Part shown: piece by piece, positions 1 to 9,020 of the stretch
How the letters are laid out: each line of letters starts with the position of its first letter
Position numbering within the stretch: the stretch's first letter is position 1
Origin: Paraburkholderia silvatlantica
Lineage (GTDB): Bacteria; Pseudomonadota; Gammaproteobacteria; Burkholderiales; Burkholderiaceae
Direction of reading: 5' to 3'
DNA: 64,000 bases
NCBI RefSeq assembly: GCF_003096715.1
Contig: NZ_QEOL01000006.1
Coordinates: 186,001 to 250,000 of the forward strand
Made by a program: the position numbers and the translations under genes
The notes under the pieces: generated by a model
The model's input: the letters and a program-made list of their open reading frames with translations, nothing else
What the model was told of the DNA's origin: nothing
Database searches by the model: none

Positions 1-713
1 GCATGCCGAAGTTCCACATCCTGCCGATCGCGACGATGGTGATCGTGATGTTCGTGACCTTCATCGAATCGACGGGCATGTTCCTCGCCGTGGGCGATAT
101 GGTCGGGCGCCCCGTCGATCAGGCCACGCTCGTGCGCGGCCTGCGTGTCGACGGTCTCGGCACGATGATCGGCGGCATTTTCAATTCGTTTCCGCATACG
201 TCGTTCTCGCAGAACGTGGGCCTCATCGGCGTGACGGGCGTGAAGAGCCGCTATGTGTGCGCAATGGGCGGCGTGATCCTCGTGCTGCTCGGCCTCTTTC
301 CGAAGATGGCGCAGATGGTCGCCTCCGTGCCCGCCTTCGTGCTGGGCGGCGCGGGCATCGTGATGTTCGGCATGGTGGCGGCGAACGGCATCAAGGTACT
401 CTCGCGCGTGGACTTCGTGAGGAACCAGCACAACCTCTTCATCGTGGCCGTGAGCGTGGGTTTCGGCCTCGTGCCGGTCGTGTCGCCGCACTTCTTCGCC
501 AGGCTGCCGCCCGCGCTTTCGCCGCTGCTCCACAGCGGCATCCTGCTCGCTTCGGTTTCGGCGGTGGTGCTGAACCTGATCTTCAACGGTGCGAAGAGCG
601 AGAAAGCCGCCGAGCGCGCCATCCGCCGCGCCGGGCACGATCTCGAAGGCCGTCCGGATGCAGGCGAGGCGCCGCAGGCGGGCCACGAAATGCCGCGCTC
701 GGCCGCGCACTGA
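1..713 (+). CDS. NCS2 family purine (uric acid/xanthine-type) permease, C-terminal part
   Basis: The reading frame is open at the left edge, so only the C-terminal ~236 residues of a nucleobase:cation symporter-2 (UraA/XanQ/UacT family) are present. The family signature is clear around window residues 65-85: a FNSFPHTSFSQN stretch, then VGLIGVTGVKSR. Several hydrophobic segments follow (about residues 85-130 and 145-200). The last ~40 residues are charged, Ala-rich and probably cytoplasmic. The motif favours the purine branch (xanthine/urate) over uracil, but the substrate is inferred. A strong hairpin terminator follows at 828-856. Confidence 0.85.
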   Translation, partial: MPKFHILPIATMVIVMFVTFIESTGMFLAVGDMVGRPVDQATLVRGLRVDGLGTMIGGIFNSFPHTSFSQNVGLIGVTGVKSRYVCAMGGVILVLLGLFPKMAQMVASVPAFVLGGAGIVMFGMVAANGIKVLSRVDFVRNQHNLFIVAVSVGFGLVPVVSPHFFARLPPALSPLLHSGILLASVSAVVLNLIFNGAKSEKAAERAIRRAGHDLEGRPDAGEAPQAGHEMPRSAAH

Positions 714-827
714 GTCGATCTCACTGAGGTAATCGAACCGGGTTTGAACGTATTGAGTTGACGCGAGAGGTGTCCCGCTCGCAGGTGTTCATCTGCACAC
801 ATGCGGGAGGGGTCTTTTGCTGGTTCG

Positions 828-856
828 GCGCCATGGGAAACCATGGCGCTTTTTTT
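828..856 (+). terminator. Rho-independent terminator of the NCS2 permease
   Basis: Perfect 9-bp stem GCGCCATGG (828-836) / CCATGGCGC (841-849) with a 4-nt loop, followed by a run of T on the + strand (850-856). It lies ~115 bp after the permease stop. Confidence 0.85.
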
Positions 857-890
857 GCCCGCTTTTCGCCCTTCTTCTGACTCGCGAAAT

Positions 891-916
891 AAAACGCCAC
901 GGTCTCCCGTGGCGTT
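891..916 (-). terminator. Rho-independent terminator of the RND efflux operon
   Basis: Perfect 10-bp stem AACGCCACGG (893-902) / CCGTGGCGTT (907-916) with a TCTC loop. On the minus strand it is followed by TTATTT. It lies just beyond the stop of the outer-membrane factor gene, facing the permease terminator; together they separate two convergent units. The 714-952 interval holds nothing else I recognise. Confidence 0.8.
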
Positions 917-952
917 CCTGTTTCCTGCTGCGCAAGCCGTGACGCCGCTTGC

Positions 953-2503
953 TTACCCCGCCGTTGCAGCCGAAGCCGCCGCCGGCGCGCTGGCCGCGCC
1001 GTAATCGACCGGCGCGTCAGGCGCGCGCGGCGTCTCGCCCGCGTGCTCGATCCAGCCGCCACCCAGCGCGCGATACAGATCGACGAGGTTGGTCAGCCGC
1101 GCGAGGCGCGCCGTGATGAGCGACTGCTGCGCCGTGTAGAGGCTCGTCTGCGCGGTGAGCACCGGCAGATAGCTGTCCACGCCGTTCTTGTAGCGCAACT
1201 CCGAAAGCGTGAGCGAGCGCTGGCTCGCGAAGGTGCTGCGCTCGAGCGCCGCGATCTGCTCGTCGTAGGTGCCGCGCGCGGCCAACCCATCGGCCACTTC
1301 CCGGAAGGCCGACTGGATCGACTTCTCGTAGCTGGCGATCTCGATGCGCTTCTCGACATTCGCGAGTTGCAGATTCGCGATGTTCGACCCGCCTTCGAAG
1401 ATCGGCAGCGTGATCTGCGGCACGAAACTCCACGCCGCCGTGCCGGCCTTGAAGAGCCCGCCGAGCGACAGGCTTTCGGTGCCGAACGCCGCCGTGAGCG
1501 AGATCTTCGGGAAGAACGCCGCACGCGCCGCGCCGATATTGGCGTTTGCCGCGAGCAGCGCTTCTTCGGCCTGCATGATGTCCGGACGACGCGTGAGCAG
1601 ATCCGAAGGCAGCCCTGCCGGGATGTCGTTGAGCAGGGCCTGGCCGTCGAGCGGCAGACCTTGCGGCAGATCCGCCGGCAGCGGCTCGCCGATCAGCAGC
1701 ACGAGCGCGTTCTCGGCCTGGGCGCGCGCCCGCAGTTGCGCCTGCAGGTTGGCCTGCGCGTTCTCGACCACCGTTTGCGCCTGACGCAGATCGAGCTCGG
1801 TGCCGGTGCCCGTCTCGAACTGCGCCTTCGTGATGTTGTACGAGTCCTGCGCTGTCCTGAGCGTTTCCTGCGTGACCTTGAGCAGGTCGTCGTCGGAGAG
1901 CATGGTCAGGTACTGGTCCGCGACTTCCGAAACCAGCGTGATCTCCGCCGCCTTGCGCGCATACGCCGTCGAGAGGTATTGCGCCAACGCCTGGTCCTTC
2001 AGGCTGCGGATGCGCCCCCAGAAGTCCAGTTCCCAGGACGCCTGCACGCCCACGTTGTAGACGCTGTACGGATTGTTCGGCGCGGTCTGCAGGTCGCGAG
2101 GCACGCGCGTACGCGTGTCCGTGCCCACGCCGTTGATCGCCGGGAACAGCTCGGCGCGCACGATCTGATACTGCGCGCGCGCCGCCTCGACGTTGAGCAC
2201 CGAGACGCGCAGGTCGCGGTTGTTCTTCAGCGCGATGTCCACGAGCTGTTGCAGGCGCGGATCGACGAAGAACTCGCGCCAGCCGATGTCGGTCGCCGGG
2301 GCGCCGTTGGCGCTGGGGGCAGGCTGGCCGTTCTGACCATTCGCCCCCGCAGCGACTGGCTGAGTCGCGTATACGCCGCCTTGCGGGAAGCTCTGCGACA
2401 CCGGCGCTTCGGGCCGGTGGTACCACGGCTCCATCGTGCAGCCCGCGAGAAGCGCGGCGGCCAACGCAGCGGCGCCCGCTGCAATTACGGATAGTTTATG
2501 CAT
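953..2503 (-). CDS. RND efflux outer-membrane factor lipoprotein (OprM/NodT family)
   Basis: A 516-aa outer-membrane channel of a tripartite drug-efflux pump. The start at 2503 gives a clean lipoprotein signal (MHKLSVIAAG..., lipobox LLAGC, lipidated Cys22) and has an AAGGA-type ribosome site; the frame is open further upstream, but that part overlaps the pump gene. The mature protein carries the two ~200-residue OEP (TolC-like) repeats: the first around RVSVLNVEAARAQYQIVRAE and YNVGVQASWELDFWGRIRS, the second around LTRRPDIMQAEEALLAANA and SFVPQITLPIFEGG. The C-terminus is Ala-rich. The gene starts 1 bp after the pump stop, so it is the last gene of a three-gene operon. Confidence 0.93.
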   Translation of the reverse strand: MHKLSVIAAGAAALAAALLAGCTMEPWYHRPEAPVSQSFPQGGVYATQPVAAGANGQNGQPAPSANGAPATDIGWREFFVDPRLQQLVDIALKNNRDLRVSVLNVEAARAQYQIVRAELFPAINGVGTDTRTRVPRDLQTAPNNPYSVYNVGVQASWELDFWGRIRSLKDQALAQYLSTAYARKAAEITLVSEVADQYLTMLSDDDLLKVTQETLRTAQDSYNITKAQFETGTGTELDLRQAQTVVENAQANLQAQLRARAQAENALVLLIGEPLPADLPQGLPLDGQALLNDIPAGLPSDLLTRRPDIMQAEEALLAANANIGAARAAFFPKISLTAAFGTESLSLGGLFKAGTAAWSFVPQITLPIFEGGSNIANLQLANVEKRIEIASYEKSIQSAFREVADGLAARGTYDEQIAALERSTFASQRSLTLSELRYKNGVDSYLPVLTAQTSLYTAQQSLITARLARLTNLVDLYRALGGGWIEHAGETPRAPDAPVDYGAASAPAAASAATAG

Positions 2504-2504
2504 C

Positions 2505-5500
2505 TCAATGTCCTTCCTTGCCCGGGCCGTCGCCGTTGCTGCCGCCGCCGTTGCCACCTTCGCGACCACGGTCGTTGCCACCCGTGCCGCCCTGGCCACC
2601 GGCGCCGCCACCATTCGCGCCGTTGTCTTCGTCGTGGTCGTGCGCGTGGTGCTCTTCGTAGTGTGCAAGCGCCGTGTCCGCGTCTTCCTTCTCGCCGGCG
2701 AACTTCGCGCGAATCACCACGAAGAACATCGGGATCATGAAGATCGCGAGGAACGTGGCCGTGATCATCCCGCCGATCACGCCCGTGCCGATGGCGTGCT
2801 GCGAAGCCGAACCCGCGCCGTTACTGATCGCGAGCGGCAGCACGCCGAGAATGAACGCCATCGACGTCATGAGAATCGGCCGCAGACGCAGTCGCGATGC
2901 TTCGAGCGCCGCCTCGATCGGTCCCATCTTCCCTTCGGCCTGCAGGTCGCGCGCGAACTCCACGATCAGAATCGCGTTCTTCGCCGAGAGACCCACGGTG
3001 GTCAACAGACCCACCTGGAAGAACACGTCGTTCTCGAGGCCGCGCAAGGTCACCGCCAGCAGCGCGCCGAGCACGCCGAGCGGCACCACCATGATGACCG
3101 CGAACGGAATCGACCAGCTTTCATACAGCGCCGCGAGACACAGGAACACGACGAGGATCGAGATGCCGTACAGGATCGGCGCCTGCGAGCCCGACTGGCG
3201 TTCCTGGTACGACAGGCCCGTCCATTCGTAGCCGATACCCGCGGGCAGCTTCGCCGCGATCTGCTCCATCGCCGTCATGGCCTGGCCGGTCGACTTGCCC
3301 TGGCCCGCCTGACCCTGGATTTCCACGGCCGAGATACCGTTGTAGCGCTCGAGCTTCGGCGAACCGAAGGTCCAGCGGCCGCTCGCGACCGAGCCGAGCG
3401 GCGCCATCCCGCCCGCACTGTTGCGCACATACCAGTTGTTCAAGTCTTCCGGCGTCATGCGGAACGGTGCGTCGCTCATCACGTACACCTTCTTGATACG
3501 GCCGTCCGTATCGAGGAAGTTGTTCACGTAGGCCGACGCCCAGGCGATCGAGAAGGTCTGGTCGACCGCGGCCGCCGTCACACCGAGCGCCTCGGCCTTT
3601 TCACGGTCGATGTCGATCGTGAACTGCGGCGTGTCGTTCAGGCCGTTCGGGCGCACGAGTGCGAGCGTCGGATCCTTCGCAGCCATGCCGAGCAGCATGT
3701 TGCGCGCTTCCATCAGCTTCTCGTGACCGAGACCCGCGCGATCCTGCAGTTCGAAGTCGAAGCCCGACGCGGTACCGAGTTCAGGAATCGAAGGCGGATT
3801 CACCGGGAACACCATCGCGTCCTTGTAGCCCGCGTAGTGCATGAACATGCGCCGCACCAGCGCCTGGACCTTCTGGTCCGCGTGCTGACGCTGCTTGTAG
3901 TCCTTCATCCGCACGAACACGAGACCCGAGTTCTGGCCGCGGCCCGCAAAGCTGAAGCCGTTCACCGTGAACACCGAATCGACGATGCTGGCTTCGTCCT
4001 TGAGCAGCCAGTTCTGGATGTTGGCGAGCGTGCGTGCCGTCGTTTCCTGGGTCGAGCCCACGGGCGTCTGCACGATCACGAACATCGTGCCCTGGTCTTC
4101 ATCGGGCAGGAACGACTTCGGCAGGCGCACGAACAGCATGCCCACCGCGACGATCACCACGAGATAGATGATGAGCCAGCGGCCCGAGCGCTTGATCACG
4201 TGGTACACGCCGTTGTGGTACTTGTCGCGGCTCGTCTCGAACGTGCGGTTGAACCAGCCGAAGAAGCCCTTCTTCTGCTCGTGATGGCCCTTCGGGATCG
4301 GCTTGAGGATGGTCGCGCACAACGCCGGCGTGAGAATCAGCGCGACGAGCACGGACAGCACCATCGCCGCCACGATCGTAAGCGAGAACTGCCGGTAGAT
4401 CGCGCCGACCGAGCCGCCCGAGAACGCCACCGGCACGAACACCGCGGAGAGCACGAGCGCCACGCCCACCAGTGCGCCGGTGATCTGGCCCATGGCCTTG
4501 CGGGTGGCCTCCTTCGGCCCCAGGCCGTCTTCCACCATCACCCGCTCGACGTTCTCCACGACCACGATCGCGTCGTCCACCAGCAGGCCGATGGCGAGCA
4601 CGAGGCCGAACATCGACAGCGTATTGATGGAGAAGCCCACCGCCGCCATGATCGCGAACGTACCGAGCAGCACCACCGGCACCGCGATCGTCGGAATCAA
4701 CGTCGCGCGCAGGTTCTGCAGGAACAGGTACATCACGAGGAACACCAGCACGATGCCTTCCAGCAGCGTCTTGATCACTTCCTCGATCGACAGGCGCACG
4801 AACGGCGTCGTGTCGTACGGGTACTTCACGACGAGGCCGTGCGGGAAGTACTTCGAGAGGTCGTCGATCTTCTGGCGCACGAGCTTCGCCGTTTGCAGCG
4901 CGTTGGCGCCCGTCGCGAGCTGAATGCCGAGACCGGCCGTCGGCGCACCGTTGTACTTCGTGTCGAAGTTGTAGTTTTCGCCGCCCAGACCGATACGCGC
5001 CACGTCCTTCAGGCGCACCTGCGAGCCGTCCTGGTTCACCTTCAGCAGGATGTTGCCGAACTGCTCAGGCGTTTGCAGCAGCGTCGACTCGGTGATGGTC
5101 GCCTGGAACGCCTGCCCCGCCACCGCCGGCGTGCCGCCCAGCTGGCCGCCCGCGATCTGCACGTTCTGCGCGGTGATCGCGGCTGTGACGTCGGTTGGCG
5201 TGAGCTGGAAGTTCGTGAGCTTGTGTGGATCGAGCCACACGCGCATCGCGTACTGCGAGCCGAACAGCGTGACCGTACCCACGCCGTCGATCCGGCTGAT
5301 CGGGTCCTTCACGTTCGACGCCACGTAGTTCGCGAGGTCGTACTTGGTCATGCTGCCGTCTTCGGACACGAACGCGAGCACCAGCAGGAAGCTGCTGCTC
5401 GACTTCGTCACGCTGATACCGAGCTGCTGCACCACCTGCGGCAGGATCGGCGTGGCGAGCTGCAGCTTGTTCTGCACCTGCACCTGCGCGATGTCCGGGT

Positions 5501-5795
5501 TGGTGCCCGCCGCGAAGGTCAGCGTGATGGTAGCCGTGCCCGAGTCGTCGGAAGTCGACGAGATGTACAGCAGGTGGTCGAGACCGCTCATCTGCTGCTC
5601 GATCACCTGCGTGACCGTGTTTTCCACCGTCTTGGCCGACGCGCCCGGATAGTTCGCGCTGATCTGGATGGAAGGCGGCGCGATGGTCGGATACTGCGCG
5701 ACCGGCAGCGTGAACACCGATGCCACGCCCGCCAGCATCAGGATGATGGCGATCACCCATGCAAAGATCGGGCGATCAATAAAGAACTTTGCCAT
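2505..5795 (-). CDS. RND multidrug efflux pump, inner-membrane HAE1 transporter (MexB/AcrB/BpeB-like)
   Basis: The 1096-aa proton-driven pump of the operon. It begins with the usual [16 protein letters not shown] helix. The TM4 aspartate pair D407-D408 ([15 protein letters not shown]) that relays protons is present, as are the porter and docking regions and 12 predicted TM helices. The typical length is ~1045-1060. The excess is a C-terminal tail from about residue 1034, first acidic and His-rich ([12 protein letters not shown]), then glycine-rich, encoded by about 2508-2696. The adaptor gene lies 15 bp upstream. Members of this family export hydrophobic drugs; the substrate here is not determined by sequence. 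Confidence 0.95.
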   Translation of the reverse strand: MAKFFIDRPIFAWVIAIILMLAGVASVFTLPVAQYPTIAPPSIQISANYPGASAKTVENTVTQVIEQQMSGLDHLLYISSTSDDSGTATITLTFAAGTNPDIAQVQVQNKLQLATPILPQVVQQLGISVTKSSSSFLLVLAFVSEDGSMTKYDLANYVASNVKDPISRIDGVGTVTLFGSQYAMRVWLDPHKLTNFQLTPTDVTAAITAQNVQIAGGQLGGTPAVAGQAFQATITESTLLQTPEQFGNILLKVNQDGSQVRLKDVARIGLGGENYNFDTKYNGAPTAGLGIQLATGANALQTAKLVRQKIDDLSKYFPHGLVVKYPYDTTPFVRLSIEEVIKTLLEGIVLVFLVMYLFLQNLRATLIPTIAVPVVLLGTFAIMAAVGFSINTLSMFGLVLAIGLLVDDAIVVVENVERVMVEDGLGPKEATRKAMGQITGALVGVALVLSAVFVPVAFSGGSVGAIYRQFSLTIVAAMVLSVLVALILTPALCATILKPIPKGHHEQKKGFFGWFNRTFETSRDKYHNGVYHVIKRSGRWLIIYLVVIVAVGMLFVRLPKSFLPDEDQGTMFVIVQTPVGSTQETTARTLANIQNWLLKDEASIVDSVFTVNGFSFAGRGQNSGLVFVRMKDYKQRQHADQKVQALVRRMFMHYAGYKDAMVFPVNPPSIPELGTASGFDFELQDRAGLGHEKLMEARNMLLGMAAKDPTLALVRPNGLNDTPQFTIDIDREKAEALGVTAAAVDQTFSIAWASAYVNNFLDTDGRIKKVYVMSDAPFRMTPEDLNNWYVRNSAGGMAPLGSVASGRWTFGSPKLERYNGISAVEIQGQAGQGKSTGQAMTAMEQIAAKLPAGIGYEWTGLSYQERQSGSQAPILYGISILVVFLCLAALYESWSIPFAVIMVVPLGVLGALLAVTLRGLENDVFFQVGLLTTVGLSAKNAILIVEFARDLQAEGKMGPIEAALEASRLRLRPILMTSMAFILGVLPLAISNGAGSASQHAIGTGVIGGMITATFLAIFMIPMFFVVIRAKFAGEKEDADTALAHYEEHHAHDHDEDNGANGGGAGGQGGTGGNDRGREGGNGGGSNGDGPGKEGH

Positions 5796-5810
5796 GAAGC
5801 AGGCTCCCGG

Positions 5811-7085
5811 TTATTGCGCGGCAGAGGCGGCAGGCGCAGCCGAGGCACCGCCTTTGCCCGCAGCGGGACCCGACGCGGCGCTGGCAGCGTTCGCATAGCC
5901 CGAAGCGGTCGCCATGTCGGCCGAAGGCGCGCCCGGCGGCGGCGGCGGCGGCAGTTGCGCCGCGACAGGCTTGACCTGCACACCCGGCTTGACCTTGTCG
6001 GCGCCTTGCACGATCACGCGGTCGCCGGCCTGCAGGCCGCTCTCCACGACCCAGTCCTGGCCCTGCGTGCCCGACGTGACGATCGGCGTCGGCACGACCT
6101 TGTCGTCCTTGCCGACGACGTACACCGAAGCCTGGCCCTTCTGGTCGTGCAGCACGCCCACCTGCGGCACGAGGAACGCGTTGTTGTTGATGCCTTCTTC
6201 GATGCGCGCGCGCACGAACATGCCCGGCAGCAGCACGCGGTCGGCGTTCGGGAAGAGCGCGCGAACCGTCACCGAGCCGGTAGTCTGGTCGACCGTGATG
6301 TCGCTGAACTGGAGCTTGCCCTTCTGCGCGTACACGCGGCCGTCTTCGAGCACGAGCGAGACCTTCGCGGCATTCGGGCCGTTGGTCGACAGGCGGCCCT
6401 CCTGGATCGCGCGGCGCAGCTTCAGGCCCTCGAGGCTCGACTGCGTGACGTCGACATACATCGGGTCGAGCTGCTGAACCGTCGACATGAGCGTCGCGGC
6501 GCTCGCCTGCACGTAGGCGCCCGGCGTGACCTGCGAGATGCCGACCTGGCCCGTGACCGGCGAAACGACGTCGGTATAGCCGAGGTTGATCTGCGCCGTA
6601 TCGACGGCGGCCTTGCCGGAGGCGACGTCCGCTACCGCCTGGCCTTGCGCGGAAACGGCGTTGTCGTAGTCCTGCTTGCTCACGGCGTTGGCCTGCACCA
6701 GAACCTTGTAGCGCGAAACCAGCGCGTTCTGCGTGACGAGGTTGGCCTGCGCCTTGGCGAGCGTGGCCTTGGCGGTATTGAGCGCGGCGATATACGGCGC
6801 GGGGTCGATCTTGTAGAGCCGCTGACCGGCCTTCACGATCGCGCCTTCGGTGAACTCGCGGCGCAGGACGATGCCGTCCACCCGGGCGCGCACTTGCGCG
6901 ACGAGATAGGCACTGGTACGGCCCGGAAGCTCGGAGACGACCGGCACGGCGGTCGGCTGGACGGTAACGATACCCACTTCGGGAGTTTGCGGCGGCGGCG
7001 CCGACTGCTTTTGCCCGCAGGCTGCGAGCACGATGGCAGCCGTCGCGACACTGATTAGGCGGAATGGAACCCGTTCGACGCGCAT
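5811..7085 (-). CDS. RND efflux periplasmic adaptor (membrane fusion) lipoprotein (MexA/AcrA-like)
   Basis: A 424-aa adaptor linking the inner-membrane pump to the outer-membrane factor. The start at 7085 is chosen because it gives a lipoprotein signal (MRVERVPFRLISVATAAIVL, then AACG with lipidated Cys23) and an AGAGGT ribosome site. An upstream start at 7163 is open but would bury the signal. The lipoyl/barrel-sandwich half-motifs (RVDGIVLRREFTEGAIVKAGQ and VSPVTGQVG) flank a coiled-coil hairpin near residues 85-145. The tail is Pro/Ala/Gly-rich. First gene of the operon, controlled by the divergent TetR gene through the operator at 7362-7381. Confidence 0.94.
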   Translation of the reverse strand: MRVERVPFRLISVATAAIVLAACGQKQSAPPPQTPEVGIVTVQPTAVPVVSELPGRTSAYLVAQVRARVDGIVLRREFTEGAIVKAGQRLYKIDPAPYIAALNTAKATLAKAQANLVTQNALVSRYKVLVQANAVSKQDYDNAVSAQGQAVADVASGKAAVDTAQINLGYTDVVSPVTGQVGISQVTPGAYVQASAATLMSTVQQLDPMYVDVTQSSLEGLKLRRAIQEGRLSTNGPNAAKVSLVLEDGRVYAQKGKLQFSDITVDQTTGSVTVRALFPNADRVLLPGMFVRARIEEGINNNAFLVPQVGVLHDQKGQASVYVVGKDDKVVPTPIVTSGTQGQDWVVESGLQAGDRVIVQGADKVKPGVQVKPVAAQLPPPPPPGAPSADMATASGYANAASAASGPAAGKGGASAAPAASAAQ

Positions 7086-7321
7086 GGAGCGACCTCTGTC
7101 TATAACTGACAATAAAAGCGTGCGGCGTCCTGCAACGAGGAGGACGACCACGCACGCCAGCATCTGGCCAATACCTGACGGATAAACCCGGTACTTCTTC
7201 TAGAAAGGCGCGTTCCGGTCTGCACATCCGTCCGGGCGATACTGCCGCGCGCCGCCGCGAGGGGCGTCGCGCATTGGGGTTTCTACGACCACTTGGCCAA
7301 GGACGGATATTAACCGGACAT

Positions 7322-7346
7322 CACCACTTGAGGCACCCAAGTGGTG
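7322..7346. repeat. Perfect 9-bp inverted repeat at the 5' end of the RND operon transcript
   Basis: CACCACTTG (7322-7330) / CAAGTGGTG (7338-7346) with a 7-nt loop. The predicted start of minus-strand transcription, about 7 nt after the -10 box at 7354-7359, falls at roughly 7346. The transcript would then begin with this stem-loop. It could stabilise the mRNA 5' end or be a second protein-binding site; neither is shown. Confidence 0.55.
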
Positions 7347-7353
7347 GGGTGCT

Positions 7354-7383
7354 ATTATAGATACATTCGCGAACGAATGTAAA
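7354..7383 (-). promoter_or_regulatory. RND operon promoter overlapping an AcrR/TetR-type operator
   Basis: On the minus strand a TTTACA -35 box (7378-7383) and a perfect TATAAT -10 box (7354-7359) are 18 bp apart. Between and over them sits an 8-bp inverted repeat, TACATTCG (7362-7369) / CGAATGTA (7374-7381), spaced by CGAA. This strongly resembles the ACAT...ATGT operator family bound by AcrR-type repressors. Repressor bound here would block RNA polymerase directly. A palindrome GTTACGTAAC lies just beyond at 7389-7398. Confidence 0.75.
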
Positions 7384-7520
7384 AGGACGTTACGTAACCG
7401 TTGGTGGGTACTTCAGGAGCGATCCACGCATCGTCTCTATATTACAAATCAATACATTACGGTTCGCACCCCAAATACATTGATTCCCCCTAACCCGCTG
7501 CAACGCATTCATATTACAAA
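7384..7520. other. AT-rich leader of the tetR-type gene with repeats
   Basis: Rest of the 435-bp divergent intergenic region (7086-7520). It contains a 10-bp direct repeat ATATTACAAA at 7439-7448 and again at 7511-7520, directly before the ATG. It also has a wide-spaced inverted repeat AATCAAT (7447-7453) / ATTGATT (7479-7485). No convincing Shine-Dalgarno sequence precedes the ATG at 7521. Confidence 0.4.
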
Positions 7521-8174
7521 ATGGTCCGCCGAACGAAAGAGGAAGCGCTGGAGACGCGCAACCGGATCCTCGACGCCGCCGAACACGTCTTCTATGAGAA
7601 GGGCGTGTCGCGCACTTCGCTGGCCCATATCGCCCAGGCCGCGGGCGTGACGCGCGGCGCGATTTACTGGCATTTCGAGAACAAGGGCGACCTGTTCACG
7701 GCCATGTTCGACCGCGTGGTGCTGCCGCTCGACGAGCTGAAGGTGGCGTCGACGGATCCCGGCGAGCCCGACCCGCTCGGGCGCATGCGCGATCTTTGCA
7801 TTCTGTGTCTGCGCAATACGGCAACCGACGTGCGCCGCCGCCGCGTGTTCGAGATCCTGTTCCTGAAGTGCGAGTTCGTCGAGGAGATGGGCCCCGTGAT
7901 GGCGCGCCATCAGACCGATATGCGCGAGGGTCTCGCGAGCATCGAGCAGGGTTTGCGCAATGCGATATCGAAGGGCCAGTTGCCTGTCGACCTCGACCCC
8001 AAGCGCGCTTCGCGCGTGCTCCATTCGTTCATAGGCGGCGCGCTGCGCGATATGGCGATCCTGCCGGACGTGTTCGACGTGGCGAGCAACGCCGAACGGC
8101 ACGTCGACGCGATGCTCGACGCGCTGCGCTTCAGCCCGTCGCTGCGCGTCGGCGCGAGCGAGCCGGACGCCTGA
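7521..8174 (+). CDS. TetR/AcrR family repressor of the RND efflux operon
   Basis: A 217-aa protein of family-typical length. The N-terminal TetR helix-turn-helix occupies residues 10-57 (RNRILDAAEHVFYEKGVSRT; then IAQAAGVTRGAIYWHF). The TetR_C_2-like ligand-binding domain follows. It is divergent from the adaptor gene across a region holding a palindromic operator, the arrangement of acrR/acrAB and bpeR/bpeAB. It is expected to repress the pump and release DNA on binding a drug-like ligand. No Shine-Dalgarno is obvious; the start fits family alignments (MVRRTKEEA). Confidence 0.9.
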   Translation: MVRRTKEEALETRNRILDAAEHVFYEKGVSRTSLAHIAQAAGVTRGAIYWHFENKGDLFTAMFDRVVLPLDELKVASTDPGEPDPLGRMRDLCILCLRNTATDVRRRRVFEILFLKCEFVEEMGPVMARHQTDMREGLASIEQGLRNAISKGQLPVDLDPKRASRVLHSFIGGALRDMAILPDVFDVASNAERHVDAMLDALRFSPSLRVGASEPDA

Positions 8175-8202
8175 CTACTGCGCGCGCATCCCGGATCGAT
8201 CG

Positions 8203-8231
8203 AGGCGGCCCGCTGACGAGGCCGCCTTTTT
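8203..8231 (+). terminator. Rho-independent terminator of the TetR gene
   Basis: 8-bp stem AGGCGGCC (8203-8210) / GGCCGCCT (8220-8227), 9-nt loop, then TTTTT. It lies 28 bp after the TetR stop and immediately before the convergent hydrolase gene. Confidence 0.85.
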
Positions 8232-8240
8232 CCTGACCGC

Positions 8241-8876
8241 TCAGGCCGGCACGCGGTTCGCGCGGGCCCGTCGATTCGACGCGTAGATGTTGTCGCGCGC
8301 GAGCGGCACGCCTTTTTCGACGGCGGCAAGCCAGGCATCCGTGCTCACGACCGCGGCGAAGCGCGTGTGCATCACCGCGCCGAACACGCGGTGGATCTCC
8401 TCGGCGCTAGCCGTTCCCGCCTCGTTCGCATACGGCACCGAACCGGTCGCATCGGCCAGAAACTCCACGGCAAGACCCGCGTGAGTCGCCTCGAACACCG
8501 TCGAGGCGTCGCAGTTGTGCGTCATGTAGCCGACCACCGTGAGCGTGTCGATGCCGCGACCGGCCAGCCAGGCTTTGAGATCGGTGCCGGCGAAGGCGCT
8601 CGGCAGCGCTTTTTCGACGTAGTGATCGCGCTCGCGCGTGGCCACGACCGGATGCAGTTCGGCGCCCGCGCTGCCGCGCGCGAAGAGCGGCGAGTCCGCC
8701 GGGGCGAAGTTCTGCACCACCACGACCGGCACGCCGGCCGCGCGCGCGGCGTCCATCGCGCGGCCGATATTGGCGAGCGACGTCTCGATGGGGGGATATT
8801 CGATCGGCAGATCGCCGCTGACATATTCGTTCTGCACGTCGATCACGACGAGCGCCCGGCGCGGATTCGCGGACAT
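8241..8876 (-). CDS. Isochorismatase-like cysteine hydrolase
   Basis: A 211-aa isochorismatase/nicotinamidase superfamily protein. The start at 8876 has a GGAGG site 8 nt upstream; the open frame before it looks non-coding. The N-terminal strand carries the catalytic Asp (ALVVIDVQNEY). The nucleophile Cys lies in VVGYMTHNCDASTVFEA. The conserved Lys is probably that of HYVEKALPSAF. Family members hydrolyse amides, ureido groups or isochorismate; substrate cannot be read from sequence. The divergent GlxA-type regulator starts 144 bp away, a common pairing for this family, suggesting control by that regulator. Confidence 0.85.
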   Translation of the reverse strand: MSANPRRALVVIDVQNEYVSGDLPIEYPPIETSLANIGRAMDAARAAGVPVVVVQNFAPADSPLFARGSAGAELHPVVATRERDHYVEKALPSAFAGTDLKAWLAGRGIDTLTVVGYMTHNCDASTVFEATHAGLAVEFLADATGSVPYANEAGTASAEEIHRVFGAVMHTRFAAVVSTDAWLAAVEKGVPLARDNIYASNRRARANRVPA

Positions 8877-9020
8877 GGCATGCCTCCAGGGGTTGAAAGG
8901 AACCGACCGGTCCGAAGACGCGAAGTCGATGGCGGGATTGTGGCGCCGCAGGCGCCCACGCAACAGTGGCCCGAATGACAACTTTCGCTAGAATCGGGCC
9001 ATTCATCTTCGGGACTCGTC

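Noticed and set aside
2436..7058. Very long open frame opposite the efflux pump and adaptor genes
   Set aside because: It is Arg/His-rich antisense shadow of strongly GC-biased codons; the minus-strand genes have full domain support.
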